Shown here piece by piece: positions 19,423 through 28,590 of a stretch of DNA of 64,000 nucleotides. Within the stretch, counting starts at the first letter, position 1. The number at the start of each line of letters is the position of its first letter. A program made the position numbers and the translations under genes. The stretch is taken from contig LGRX02030310.1 in the NCBI GenBank assembly GCA_001247695.2, forward strand, positions 62,001-126,000, given 5' to 3'. The stretch comes from Cymbomonas tetramitiformis (Eukaryota; Chlorophyta; Pyramimonadophyceae; Pyramimonadales; Pyramimonadaceae). A model generated the notes under the pieces. That model did no database searches, was not told the origin of the DNA, and was given only the letters and a program-made list of their open reading frames with translations.

Positions 19423-19454
19423 ATAAAATGCAACTTGTTGCAGAAGGGTCATCT

Positions 19455-20237
19455 TCAAATTTCACACTGCTCTGGCTGGCACGTCTGGTCGAAACAGCGG
19501 GATGAGGGAAGGCGCGTCGGGGCGCACACCTCCACTCGCGGAAGCTCGCGTTCGTGCAACCGATCGTTGATTATGCACATCTGCACGGTCCGATCGAAAA
19601 ACGGCTTCACGTCCTTCTTGAAGTGCAAATCCTTCAGAAGGGCTTTCTTGTTCTGGTCCGTTTGGATCGGCGAGAGTATTAGTCGGTCGTCCTCCACCAG
19701 CTCGACTCGACATATCGTTGGACATTTGCACGCGTCGCTGTGCACGTGCAACACCAGTCGGGGCGAACGATACTCCCGGTTGTACCGCTCCGCGATGTAC
19801 TGAATCACACGATTCACAGCTTGCTGCATCTGCTGTCGCAGAACCGCGGCTCGGCTCGTGGCGGCCGTCTCGCAGGTCTGCTCGATCCGATGAGCGCACA
19901 TGATCCACAACACGTGAATCCATTCTCGTCTCGTCTCTCGCTTCAATTTTCCTGCAAAGACCTCCTTCTTCATCTGACGTATGTAGATTTTGCCTGTGCC
20001 GGACACGCTCCATTCGCACTTCATGTCACAACTGGTCACACCGATGCGTCCGTTGCGGCGGGCTTCCAGGTCGCACGTCAGCGGAGCCTTCTCGAACGTG
20101 CTCCAACCCTCCCAAAATGTGGCTCGTGTCAACAGAGCTAATGTCAAATCGATGGCACCCTGCTTCTGTGCATCCTGTATCAATTTTTTCACGCAAAACA
20201 CGACTGTCGCGGACATGTGTCGCTGGTTGTCCTCCAT
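19455..20237 (-). CDS. Hypothetical protein (260 aa)
   Basis: ATG at 20237, with a TATATA-type box at about 20312. The first half has a mixed alpha/beta look with several cysteines (for example a C-D-M-K-C pair near 73-77). A helical, glutamine- and arginine-rich segment lies at about 110-155. A later cluster (CKCPTIC, about 180-186) and cysteines near the C-terminus suggest metal binding. No family is recognised. Confidence 0.85.
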   Translation of the reverse strand: MEDNQRHMSATVVFCVKKLIQDAQKQGAIDLTLALLTRATFWEGWSTFEKAPLTCDLEARRNGRIGVTSCDMKCEWSVSGTGKIYIRQMKKEVFAGKLKRETRREWIHVLWIMCAHRIEQTCETAATSRAAVLRQQMQQAVNRVIQYIAERYNREYRSPRLVLHVHSDACKCPTICRVELVEDDRLILSPIQTDQNKKALLKDLHFKKDVKPFFDRTVQMCIINDRLHERELPRVEVCAPTRLPSSRCFDQTCQPEQCEI

Positions 20238-20311
20238 GATGCGGACACGTTGATGGCGACGAGACTTCTGTGACGATCTCTATGTGCTTAAAATACGGCG
20301 AGGAGTGCGCC

Positions 20312-20317
20312 TATATA
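20312..20317 (-). promoter_or_regulatory. TATA-like box of the 260-aa gene
   Basis: TATATA about 75 nt upstream of the ATG at 20237, within the usual spacing range for this window. Confidence 0.45.
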
Positions 20318-20459
20318 GACGTCTTCGATCGACATTAACATTCGTACGATCCGTCTATCGTTAAGATGCGCACGTGCCATTCGAGATTCGATCGACGCAA
20401 GTGCGTGTACGCCAGAACGCCCATCGATCTCCGACCACTGACGCCGTAACGAAACATAA

Positions 20460-20666
20460 AACTCTCAAAAATCGGCAGCGCTAAACCTGCCGCGAGAGGT
20501 TCTTATATTTCACGCTCGATACCTCGATATCTCTGATATCTACAATGACGAATCTTGGGACATAGTGGAAGCACTCGATGAAAAACACAAATGTACGAAA
20601 AACTACAAACAAGCACTCGGCCGTGCACTCTTGAAGAAAGAAGACTTCGACAAGTCCGAATTTTAG
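20460..20666 (+). pseudogene. Coding-like fragment without ATG (68 codons)
   Basis: Between an in-frame TAA and the TAG at 20664 lies a frame whose translation looks strongly protein-like (for example LDISDIYNDESWDIVEAL, then a basic helix). There is no ATG. It may be a degraded gene copy or an exon of a spliced gene. The domain was not identified. Confidence 0.35.
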
Positions 20667-20797
20667 ATGATATATGCAGTGTCTGAGGAGAGTGAAAAAA
20701 TACGCACGGAGGCGCTGGGTAGGCTAAAGAGCGTGAAAACATCGCCCTCCCTGAAGAGGACGGCAACTTTCTTTACGCGAGCGCGACACCCAATATC

Positions 20798-20850
20798 TTT
20801 CGCGCGCGCGAGGCATGGGGGGGGGGGGTTGTTGCGCGCGCGCGCGTGAA
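20798..20850. repeat. GC hairpin 3 of 8
   Basis: Longest copy: CG-alternating arms around a loop with GGCATGGGG followed by a G-run, between divergently arranged genes. Confidence 0.85.
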
Positions 20851-20916
20851 ATAACATTCATGCGTGTCGCACGTTGCGGAACTTATTGTAAGATTTTCTG
20901 TTTCAAAGTTTCCCTA

Positions 20917-21057
20917 TACGGGTGCTCCACGGAAAATAAGGATCCCCGAAAATAAGAATTGACGCTGGCTTAATCGCCGAGGTTCGAATATATGAATCGT
21001 CTATTTGCCCGGTTTAATTACTCCGTCCAGCACCTTATATTCGGTGGAGCACCCGTA
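20917..21057. repeat. MITE family 2, second copy (141 bp)
   Basis: It begins TACGGGTGCTCCACGGAAAA and ends with the near-perfect inverted complement (TGGAGCACCCGTA). TA stands on both sides, as expected for a TA target duplication. It is inverted relative to the copy at 6301-6473 and about 30 bp shorter. Confidence 0.8.
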
Positions 21058-21099
21058 TAAGAATGAAATGAACAAAACGAACAGCTCCAGAAGTCTTAT

Positions 21100-21107
21100 T
21101 ATAAATA
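21100..21107 (+). promoter_or_regulatory. TATA box of the 331-aa gene
   Basis: TATAAATA 60 nt before the ATG at 21167. It supports that start over the GTG at 21128. Confidence 0.6.
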
Positions 21108-21166
21108 CGTCATCGGTTTAGCATAATGTGTTTATCGCGTTTATCGACGGCGTCCTCATCCTGACG

Positions 21167-22162
21167 ATGTCGAAATCCCATTCGTATTTCTGCAGCAACA
21201 ACTTAAAAAAGGCGCACGATGACTGCACACAAGTTGGAAAATCCAAAGATCTTTGTAAAACAGAAGGTAATTTGTATGGAGGGCACGTTTTACAAAACTG
21301 GCGTGAATTCTGTACAGAAGCTGGCAACAAGGGTTCTGAGAATTCTCTAGAGATGGAGCTAATGTCCGAACGGATGATGGAAGAATTGTGTAACATTTAC
21401 GAACGTGTGTTCAACTTAAAAAAGCTAGATGATAAATCTCTTGAGTGTGATCAAATAAAAAAGGCTGTCGTGACGTTCGCAACCGTGGTGGCTACGGATA
21501 TTTTGCGCAACAGACAGGTGTACGACCTGAATCTTAACAAAAGGCATATGCTCCAACGCACACTCACGGGCGATGCAGTTGAAGCAGACTCCTTTACGAG
21601 AAAAGACTTTTACAAATACATTGCAAACATCGCCTTGGAGAGTATTTCGCGTAGCGCCCATTCCAAAGAAAACCAACTATACAAGATACAAAATTGGAAC
21701 TGGGAAAAAATTCCTTCTTACGCAATTTTGCATTATCATCTGAAATACGTGGTCGTACCCCTTCTCAATCAATCATCGACGGACTCGGACAACACGCACT
21801 TGAGCCGTGTTTTGCGTACAGCGTTTGCGATCCGTTACGATACAATAGAACAGGAGGAATGGTATTTGTGCTTAAATGACTTTGCGAAGACGGACACGGT
21901 TACGACGCCCTTAGTAGATTTGCTGCTTTTTGCAATCGCCGAAGCAGTGTACATACTAGATATTCTGATTTTACCTTTGTTTATACACTTCAAAAACAGC
22001 GAATCGCTCGAGACGTACGAAGATGTCCAAGTATCAATCGCACAACTATTCATGTGTTCGGTAATCGATGAGGCCTTGTCTGACATCAGTCACCATCACT
22101 GGAAGTACGACCTTGCACTGAAATTGACCGAACGAGTAAACGACTTGAAGAGAAACTGCTAA
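21167..22162 (+). CDS. Hypothetical protein (331 aa)
   Basis: The ATG at 21167 (MSKSHSYF) is favoured because the TATA box is 60 nt upstream. The protein is largely helical and soluble, with cysteines in the first 50 residues and one hydrophobic stretch near 255-275 (LLLFAIAEAVYILDILILPLF) that may be a membrane or buried helix. By eye the gene is richer in A and T than most neighbours, like the next two genes. No family is recognised. Confidence 0.85.
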   Translation: MSKSHSYFCSNNLKKAHDDCTQVGKSKDLCKTEGNLYGGHVLQNWREFCTEAGNKGSENSLEMELMSERMMEELCNIYERVFNLKKLDDKSLECDQIKKAVVTFATVVATDILRNRQVYDLNLNKRHMLQRTLTGDAVEADSFTRKDFYKYIANIALESISRSAHSKENQLYKIQNWNWEKIPSYAILHYHLKYVVVPLLNQSSTDSDNTHLSRVLRTAFAIRYDTIEQEEWYLCLNDFAKTDTVTTPLVDLLLFAIAEAVYILDILILPLFIHFKNSESLETYEDVQVSIAQLFMCSVIDEALSDISHHHWKYDLALKLTERVNDLKRNC

Positions 22163-22259
22163 TTAAAACGTGTCGAATCGACAAGCCCATTGCCGTTGCC
22201 CGGTGCGGAACATTCGGAGCTTGTTATATTCGAGCGTCTTCATCAGTGGTTTGTCACGA

Positions 22260-22598
22260 TCATCGCTGACATTGGCTGTTCAACTCGACGCACCGAAAAA
22301 AGATCGCTATTTTTTTGAATTCCTCAGGGAACGCGCTGCTTATGTGAATTTGGGGGTTTTTGCTTTCTTCCTCTAGAGCCGCACGCATCAAGTCTGACAA
22401 AGAGGATAATTCTTCATCGAGATTTGTTTCTTCTTCGCAACTGTTCGTGTATTCAGCTTTTTTCTTAAGCAAAAAAGACTCTTCTAAGTTAACCCCTTGG
22501 CCTTTTATATTATGGATGAAATTCGAGTGCGCGGATTTAAACGCTTTGTGCAATTCAGCAGGGTTTTCCAAGGCATACTTGCTGTCCTTCGAAGTCAT
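22260..22598 (-). CDS. Hypothetical acidic protein (112 aa)
   Basis: The ATG at 22598 is the first one after a TATATATA box at 22795-22802, although the leader of about 200 nt is long. The protein is helical, rich in Glu, Lys and Ser, and has no membrane segment. No family is recognised. It converges with the 331-aa gene. Confidence 0.65.
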   Translation of the reverse strand: MTSKDSKYALENPAELHKAFKSAHSNFIHNIKGQGVNLEESFLLKKKAEYTNSCEEETNLDEELSSLSDLMRAALEEESKNPQIHISSAFPEEFKKIAIFFRCVELNSQCQR

Positions 22599-22794
22599 GC
22601 CGTCGTCACTATTGACGCGACTTCGAAGTCGATCTTTATCAGATGTAACAATTTCGTGGAAACGATATCCCGACTAGTCGCGATGAGAAAATTTGCCGAA
22701 TCGCTCCGTTGTTGTAAAGACTGTTCACCGCCTTTTGATGTTTGTCACTTCGCCTTCGGCGTCAGGACAATCCCTTTCGAGCACCGCGCGCATG

Positions 22795-22802
22795 TATATA
22801 TA
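22795..22802 (-). promoter_or_regulatory. TATA box, probably for the 112-aa gene
   Basis: TATATATA about 200 nt upstream of the first ATG on this strand. Confidence 0.4.
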
Positions 22803-22911
22803 ATGGCAATACGTGAATCTGACTTTATGTGTGCAGATTTCTTTTTTTCTTGATATGTAGAAAACTAATAGTGTAGTAATAACGTTCGCCATTTTTGAAA
22901 CGGTCCGAATG

Positions 22912-23133
22912 AATATATACCCGAACCGCGCTATTAATCCATTTCCCGTTTCCGTTCGATCCGACGGCCCAAACATCCAATTGCAAATACGATAAGTGTC
23001 GATAGGTACATCGGAGAGCTGCATCAATGTTATTATCATCCCAGGCAAACAGGAAGAAGCGAGCCTAGAGGCTAGAATGACATATACCCGAACCGCGCTA
23101 TTAAATCCATTTTCCGTTTTCCATTCAATCGGA
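22912..23133. repeat. Pair of ~50-bp direct repeats 170 bp apart
   Basis: The segments 22912-22963 and 23081-23133 share TATACCCGAACCGCGCTATT followed by a similar A/T- and CCGTTTCC-rich block. Each begins with a TATA-like motif, so they may be duplicated promoter segments. No gene is supported in the gap itself. Confidence 0.6.
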
Positions 23134-23168
23134 GCCTTCAAGGTTTATCAATGTCGTACATGTGCACG

Positions 23169-24299
23169 TTAAAATATCGGATTATGCAAGCACCAGTTGT
23201 AAAAAACGTATCGGAATTGGTTCAGGTTCATCACAAGTTTCGTTCCTAAAAATTGGCTTGTCTCAGGGATCGGTGCTGGCCGACTATCATAGGGAGCTAT
23301 CTTGAATTCTTTATCGGGCGAGATGCGCCAGGTTGTTTCAAAATTTAAGTCCACAGCCTCCGCTAAACTTAGATGTATATTGGTTCCGTCAAAATGTAAT
23401 AGAAACGATTCCGCGTCCGCATCTTGAAATTGCATCCTCGTCAACTCACCGGTCTCGGAATTGACGTGTACGCGTTTTGTTAGGTCGGTATCTCGGAGTC
23501 CGATCTGATTGAATACGTACGTATTTACAATCTTGTAATCCTTTGTTACTTGAACGACAGCTCTTCCTAACGGCATAAATCGAAACGTCGAGCCGTTAAC
23601 GAGTATCTTGTCAGATAGGAAGGAGAATCTTGGCGCATTGATAGAATCTTCATCAGATTGAAAAATGATTCTCTCAAATGATTTATTGTTATCCTTGTGT
23701 TTAAATTCTGGTTTTCGGTCACCTTTTTCGAGAAGAAAAACACTATTTTGGTAAAGAAATGTACGCCTGGTGACACGCACGTGAGCATCGACGCTGGTAT
23801 TCGTTTTCTCGTAGTCGCCGTTTTCGAGTAATCTCAAGTTTAATTCTTGTCCATAATAGGGAGCAGTCGACCCGGCATCCATACGAAAAATCCGAGAGAT
23901 GCTCTGACCGTTTTTTGTGGTCATCACAATAACGTGTTGTAACGCTGAATCGTTCTCGCAGAAAGTATTTGTCGGCACCTCTTCTTTATCGAAGCGGTCG
24001 AAGCATGTTTCGTATTTGTCTAATTTATCGCACATATGATGCGAGCAAATCGGCTTAAGTTCATGCTTAGCATGCTTATCTATTGCGCGTAATTTGTCGT
24101 AAGCATCATATTCTTCATTTTCCAAAAGTAAATCTTTATTTGCTGCCATTATTCCTAACATATCCATCTTCGTTGAGTCTTCTTCCGCTTTAGTTTTTTG
24201 ATTGGGATCACCTCGTGAGATCTCCCTCATCGTCGAGTCTTCGACTGCTCCAGTTTTTTCATCGAAACTACCTTGTGTTGAACACATTTCACACGACAT
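23169..24299 (-). CDS. Hypothetical protein (376 aa)
   Basis: The frame extends to 24329, but the first ATG is at 24299. The N-terminal 90 residues are polar with repeated acidic/Lys motifs (two similar EDST-containing stretches). A short cysteine/histidine group follows (CSHHMC, about 85-90). The rest looks beta-rich, with many short strands, ending in an aromatic C-terminus. No signal peptide, membrane segment or catalytic motif is seen. The gene is AT-richer than most neighbours. Confidence 0.85.
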   Translation of the reverse strand: MSCEMCSTQGSFDEKTGAVEDSTMREISRGDPNQKTKAEEDSTKMDMLGIMAANKDLLLENEEYDAYDKLRAIDKHAKHELKPICSHHMCDKLDKYETCFDRFDKEEVPTNTFCENDSALQHVIVMTTKNGQSISRIFRMDAGSTAPYYGQELNLRLLENGDYEKTNTSVDAHVRVTRRTFLYQNSVFLLEKGDRKPEFKHKDNNKSFERIIFQSDEDSINAPRFSFLSDKILVNGSTFRFMPLGRAVVQVTKDYKIVNTYVFNQIGLRDTDLTKRVHVNSETGELTRMQFQDADAESFLLHFDGTNIHLSLAEAVDLNFETTWRISPDKEFKIAPYDSRPAPIPETSQFLGTKLVMNLNQFRYVFYNWCLHNPIF

Positions 24300-24525
24300 T
24301 TTTAGCAAGGCGCTATATGTGTACGACACACCTTAGGTTTGACTTTACTTCTACGACTGGTGTGTATGTATACGTGCATCACAACCGTTTATCAACTGTA
24401 ATGGAATGTATCTAAATTCGTAAAAGCCTACGATTTAATTACACACACGTACATGTCGTGAGAATGGGAGTGCACTTCTACGAAGAATTTGCCAGGCCTA
24501 ACATAAAAGTTTGAACTGCACGCAC

Positions 24526-24861
24526 TCAGAGCTCCGCGGATTCCGTGGCTAATCTGACACGCTTATTGCTATCTTCCGACAAAGCACGATCGTTCCTATC
24601 GATGAATTTGCACAGCTCAAATCGAATTTCGATGCGTTCGCTGGAGTCCACGAACTGCCGCGTCATATGGCCAATGGGCTCCGCCCGGCTTGGGAGGTGG
24701 TCCGCCCTGTTCGGGAGATGGTCCGCCCGGTTTGGGAGATGGTCCGCCTGGCTCGGGAGATGGTCCGCCCGTACATCGTTAACACGTAACAATGATATTG
24801 TAAGTGATGTAGAGAATGTGTAGATTAGTTTCACAACATTCCCATACCTACCGAAAATCAA
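24526..24861 (-). CDS. Frame partly made of MITE and 21-bp repeats (111 codons)
   Basis: The N-terminal third is encoded by a fragment of MITE family 1. Next come four copies of a seven-residue unit like ADHLPNR, and then a charged C-terminal part that looks like ordinary protein. It could be a last exon of the upstream 820-aa gene, whose stop lies 85 nt away and is preceded by a GTAAGA donor-like site. I could not find a frame-consistent acceptor with confidence. Confidence 0.3.
   Translation of the reverse strand: MIFGRYGNVVKLIYTFSTSLTISLLRVNDVRADHLPSQADHLPNRADHLPNRADHLPSRAEPIGHMTRQFVDSSERIEIRFELCKFIDRNDRALSEDSNKRVRLATESAEL
24679..24771. repeat. Tandem repeat, 21-bp unit, about 4.4 copies
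   Basis: Unit of the form GTCCGCCCGGTTTGGGAGAT plus one base, with small differences between copies. Being a multiple of three, it keeps the minus-strand frame open. Confidence 0.85.
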
Positions 24862-24870
24862 CCCTTCAAC
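24777..24870. repeat. MITE family 1, partial copy
   Basis: It matches the right-hand part of the copies at 59467-59629 and 61467-61631 (GTTAACACGTAACAATGATA through CTACCGAAAATCAAC). The left end is missing and abuts the 21-bp tandem repeats. Confidence 0.75.
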
Positions 24871-24946
24871 ATCTTTTGCTTGAATCCACGTTTAATGCCT
24901 TGAGGCAGTGTCAACAAGTTGTAAGCCCAGGTCGTGTTAGTGAATC

Positions 24947-27409
24947 TTACGATTTGCTGTCAAGGGCTTGCAAAATTTGTTTCGCGTCCGTCATTTCAAA
25001 AAAAGATTTTTGATTTTGAATCGACGACGCGGACTGCAAAAACTCGTCCCACGCATCATCCAGGTTTTCGCGTTCGGTTTCTTCTACTGTCTCGAAGGGA
25101 CCCGCGTCGTTTACCGGCGCATCTGATACGATAGGCCGGTCGGAGCTTGCGCGAGGCGTGGAGGGTTCGATGTGGTGAGAGTAAGGTTGTACGGCGTCCA
25201 CTTTGTAGGCGTCTGAGACCTCAGAGTGTGCGACCGAAGTCGTTCGTGGTCCGCCCGTAGAACCGATTGCAATCGCGACCCGCACGTTCTCGATGTTATC
25301 TACAGGTGTATCATCGACGGTGAGAACGTCGCTTGTCGCTATCTCGCTTCCCTGCGGAGTGACCAATTCATCCGACTCGCTAACACAAGAGTCGTTGTGA
25401 TCCGAAGCGACGGTCCACGCGTCTTCGCTTTCGGTATCACCGTTTTTTTCCAGATCGAGTTCCGCTTGCTCTGTCGTGATGTATTGTAAATCGTTGACCA
25501 CGAGCGTCGAGTTCGTGGCGACGTTTGCTTCTGCGGGTGATTCTACCGTATTGTCGACCACGGACTCGAAAAGGTACGCAGGCATGCCTTCGGATGCGTC
25601 GGTACCGTCGATTTCATCCGATTGGGAAGACGTGAACGTCCTTAAAGCTGTACTGGACGAGTTCCGATCATTCGAGCCCTGCGTCTGGGTAAGGGAGACG
25701 GACCCGTCGATGCAAGATTGACGTGTCTCGGACTCCGGGGTGGCACGAACTCTTTCGCACGAGTCGAGCGACTCGTTCAGCGATGCCAAATCGGAAGCGT
25801 CGAGGGTCGACGCGTTTGACGCCCGTTCTAGAGTGTGTACCGACACAGAAAGGTCCGACGGTGTCCGCGCGCCCGGTGCTTCTAGCCACGTATTGAACGT
25901 GGCTAATGAATCTGTAGAAAGTGGAGACGTCGGTTTAGCGAGATCCGACGTAAGTTCAGCCTTTTGCGACGATTGAGCAATATCAGTACCCGTGTCGAAG
26001 AAGTTCGCGTCGAGAAGTAACGATTCGGGTTTCCAAGGTGCAGCTCCCTCTTCGGTCTTGTCCAATTCGTTTGCCGAGGTGGCAACATCCAATGAGGTTT
26101 GGGCATCTGCGTCGTACGACATTTTCGGTACAAGCCTCGAACTGTCGTCGTCCGACGGTGTCCGCGCGCCCGGTGCTTCTAGCCACGTATTGGACGTGGC
26201 TAATGAATCTGTAGAAAGTGGAGACGTTGGTTTAGCGAGATCCGGCGTAAGTTCAGCCTTTTGCGACGATTGAGCAATATCAGTACCCGTGTCGAAGAAG
26301 TTCGCGTCGAGAACTGACAATTCGGATTTCCAAAGTGCAGCTCCCTCTTCGGTATTGTCCAATTCGTTTTCCGAGGTGGCAAAATCGAATGAGGTTTGTG
26401 CATCTGCGTCGTGCGACATTTTCGGTACAAGCCTCGAACCGTCGTCGTCCGACGGTTGCTGCAACACGGGAGCTGCCACCAAGCACAAATCGTCCCTCGT
26501 ACTAGGCAAGGTTGAAGTGCAAAAGGCATCGACGATCTTTGGTAATTCAAAAAGAATCTCTTGTACATCTCCTTGGAACGAAACCTCGGAGTCGCTCAGT
26601 TCAGCGACGTCCGTCGTCGCCTGCCGCTCGCGTGAATCATCGCGATATGCGTCCGCGGGCTTTGGACTTTCTGGAAACCTGTCCGATGTCGCAATCGACG
26701 AGTCGTGATCAACGAGAGGTGTTGGACGTTCGCCGCTGCTGATCGGTGCGTCGTCTTGCACGATCTGCACACCCAAAGTTGCGCACGACAGCTTCTGTGC
26801 AACGGTTTCCGGACATGGGGTCGCATGATCGATCTCGTCGGCGTCTTCTGGAAAGTACTTGACCATGGAGGTTTCGGCGTTTGCAGTCGTGAACCGCTCT
26901 GACGTATCTGCGAGTCGTGAAGGCATAGCCAAATCGCCTTCGTCGTCCAGTTTTGCGAACGTCGAAACTCGCTTCTGCAGTGCGCGCGCGGCATAGGATT
27001 CATGAGAAATCAAAGAGAGATTCGTTTGACGTCGATCGTCGAATCGGCACATCGAGGTCGATGGATAGGAAAGCGAGAATTTGTCGCCCGCATAAACGAA
27101 ACTGTGCGCAGCCGCGTATCGTTCGCGACGATCGTAAAGACGTGTTCCCTTGGTATCACGCAGCTGCGAGCGCAGAGCATCGAGTACATGCGAGTAGCAC
27201 TGCTCCTTGCCAATCAAGCGCGATGAACAAGTGTAAGCGCGTCTAGATGCGTGCATGCAATCCTTCTGCAAGCTCCGATTTTCCACATATTGGATACAAT
27301 ACAGAAGGTCATTCGTGGTTTTTACACTTTTGCGCAACTTATACGTGTTGGTGTGCAGCTCCAGTTGACTCCGCGAAGAAATGCATTGTGAGAGCAGTTG
27401 CGCAATCAT
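24947..27409 (-). CDS. Low-complexity protein with two 99-residue repeats (820 aa)
   Basis: ATG at 27409, with a TATAAATA box about 30 nt upstream. The first 150 residues are basic and ordered-looking. The rest is Ser/Thr/Asp/Glu-rich and predicted disordered. Within it lie two nearly identical 99-residue units (encoded by 25854-26150 and 26151-26447) with a partial third before them, each holding stretches such as AQSSQKAEL and APGARTPSD. Such proteins often act as regulators or flexible virion components, but no function can be claimed. The C-terminus may continue into a further exon. Confidence 0.85.
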   Translation of the reverse strand: MIAQLLSQCISSRSQLELHTNTYKLRKSVKTTNDLLYCIQYVENRSLQKDCMHASRRAYTCSSRLIGKEQCYSHVLDALRSQLRDTKGTRLYDRRERYAAAHSFVYAGDKFSLSYPSTSMCRFDDRRQTNLSLISHESYAARALQKRVSTFAKLDDEGDLAMPSRLADTSERFTTANAETSMVKYFPEDADEIDHATPCPETVAQKLSCATLGVQIVQDDAPISSGERPTPLVDHDSSIATSDRFPESPKPADAYRDDSRERQATTDVAELSDSEVSFQGDVQEILFELPKIVDAFCTSTLPSTRDDLCLVAAPVLQQPSDDDGSRLVPKMSHDADAQTSFDFATSENELDNTEEGAALWKSELSVLDANFFDTGTDIAQSSQKAELTPDLAKPTSPLSTDSLATSNTWLEAPGARTPSDDDSSRLVPKMSYDADAQTSLDVATSANELDKTEEGAAPWKPESLLLDANFFDTGTDIAQSSQKAELTSDLAKPTSPLSTDSLATFNTWLEAPGARTPSDLSVSVHTLERASNASTLDASDLASLNESLDSCERVRATPESETRQSCIDGSVSLTQTQGSNDRNSSSTALRTFTSSQSDEIDGTDASEGMPAYLFESVVDNTVESPAEANVATNSTLVVNDLQYITTEQAELDLEKNGDTESEDAWTVASDHNDSCVSESDELVTPQGSEIATSDVLTVDDTPVDNIENVRVAIAIGSTGGPRTTSVAHSEVSDAYKVDAVQPYSHHIEPSTPRASSDRPIVSDAPVNDAGPFETVEETERENLDDAWDEFLQSASSIQNQKSFFEMTDAKQILQALDSKS
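25854..26447. repeat. Two in-frame 297-bp direct repeats
   Basis: Both copies begin TCCGACGGTGTCCGCGCGCC, and a third, diverged start lies at 26448. The similarity is high across the unit, so the duplication is probably recent. Confidence 0.85.
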
Positions 27410-27436
27410 TTTTAGACAACTGACCGCTGTCGTGTG

Positions 27437-27444
27437 TATTTATA
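27437..27444 (-). promoter_or_regulatory. TATA box of the 820-aa gene
   Basis: TATAAATA on the minus strand, 28 nt from the ATG at 27409. The 5' leader must be very short. Confidence 0.55.
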
Positions 27445-28157
27445 CACGACTTTTTTTGTCCGCCTCCCACGTGCGGCATGTGCACCGCGCGGCGTGAAGA
27501 AAGTGCGAGAGTGGCCGCTCGCGTCACTTCGCATTCGGTAGCTCCAATACGCGATTCGTGTCCATCCTCCGAGATACGAGGTCCATCTATCTACTTTCGA
27601 ACGTCGACCAATGCTTCTGCTGCAGGGCGACGGCGGCGGCGAGCGTGTATTAAGAGTCGCAACGAGCATATGGGGCAGCTGCTGTGCTAGAATTTTGACG
27701 CTTCAGAGGATACTCTACGTCAAAGAAAATTACATCGGGTACACGCGAGGTTGCAATCAGATTGGGTTTAGTGTGTAGCATCGTGGTAACAAACTTGATG
27801 CCGATCTTACGAGTAGCGCTACACGTATCACAAAGAACTTGGCGTGTCGGGACGCCAATGTCACCTTCTGCGAATGATCTCTGTCAGTAGCTGAAATTGT
27901 TCCTTGACTTGTTAGGCCGCAAATAGCGAAGTGTTATGTACGCTTTGACGATGTACAGCACAAAATATCGCTGTTGTCGAATCTGTCTTTTTGCGTCGCC
28001 GAATCGTGCGTACGCAGCGTATCATGTAGCTACCCCCAAAAAGATGCATTCTTTTTTCTTGCAACATGATCGCCCGTCGCGTGAAAAAAATCTCAAAGTG
28101 AGCGAGTGCCCGAAAGCGATGCGCCCCTTTCGGAAACGAATACGACACGACGAGAAG

Positions 28158-28206
28158 CTTTCACGCGCGCGCGAGGGACACCCCCTGCCTCGCGCGCGCG
28201 CGAAAG
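28158..28206. repeat. GC hairpin 4 of 8 (reverse orientation)
   Basis: CG-alternating arms around a loop with GGGACACCCCCTGCCT, that is, the complement of the GGCATGGGG-type loop. Confidence 0.85.
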
Positions 28207-28238
28207 AGACTGCACATCCATCCTGACGACGACCTCGG

Positions 28239-28275
28239 CCCGAAGTACTCCGTCCAGCACCTGATATTCGGTGCA
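28239..28275. repeat. MITE family 2, fragment
   Basis: CCGTCCAGCACCTGATATTC and flanks match the right-hand end of the copy at 20917-21057, but the terminal repeat is cut off. Confidence 0.6.
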
Positions 28276-28590
28276 TAGATCGAGTATCTCGTGAGCGATA
28301 TTTTACGGGTAATCGGGCGTTGTCGCTTTGCACTATCCTATATGAGGAATACCTAACCGGAGCCGGAGTCTCCGTGTACTCGAAGTGGTATAACCTCCCA
28401 CTGTCAACTTCGAGGTTGTAGAACGTCTATGCGTAACCATCAGAGGTTTCCGATATATATATATATATCTATATATATATGAACGCATCGCGCGGTCTCG
28501 CTATTCGCGGCGAGAGGACGCGGCTTCCTCGTTTACCGCGACCGATATTTTGAACTCGTGTCGATGTCGGCAGCGGACATTGTCGGTCTT

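Larger units (their letters stand above)
27445..28590. other. Gene-poor region with hairpin, MITE fragment and TA run
   Basis: I see no convincing gene in about 1.1 kb. It contains hairpin 4 (28158-28206), a fragment of MITE family 2 (28239-28275) and a run of alternating TA at 28453-28480. Confidence 0.5.

Noticed and set aside
19140..19433. Minus-strand frame reading through hairpin 2
   Set aside because: Its N-terminal part is the hairpin itself and it has no ATG. Its last part might belong to a 5' exon of the 405-aa gene, but I cannot show it.
22725..23141. Minus-strand frame of 138 codons
   Set aside because: It runs over two TATA-like direct repeats and has poor protein composition, so it is probably a promoter region.
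28453..28480. Promoter for a plus-strand gene at 28481
   Set aside because: The ATG behind this TA run opens only a frame of about 24 codons, so no gene is supported.
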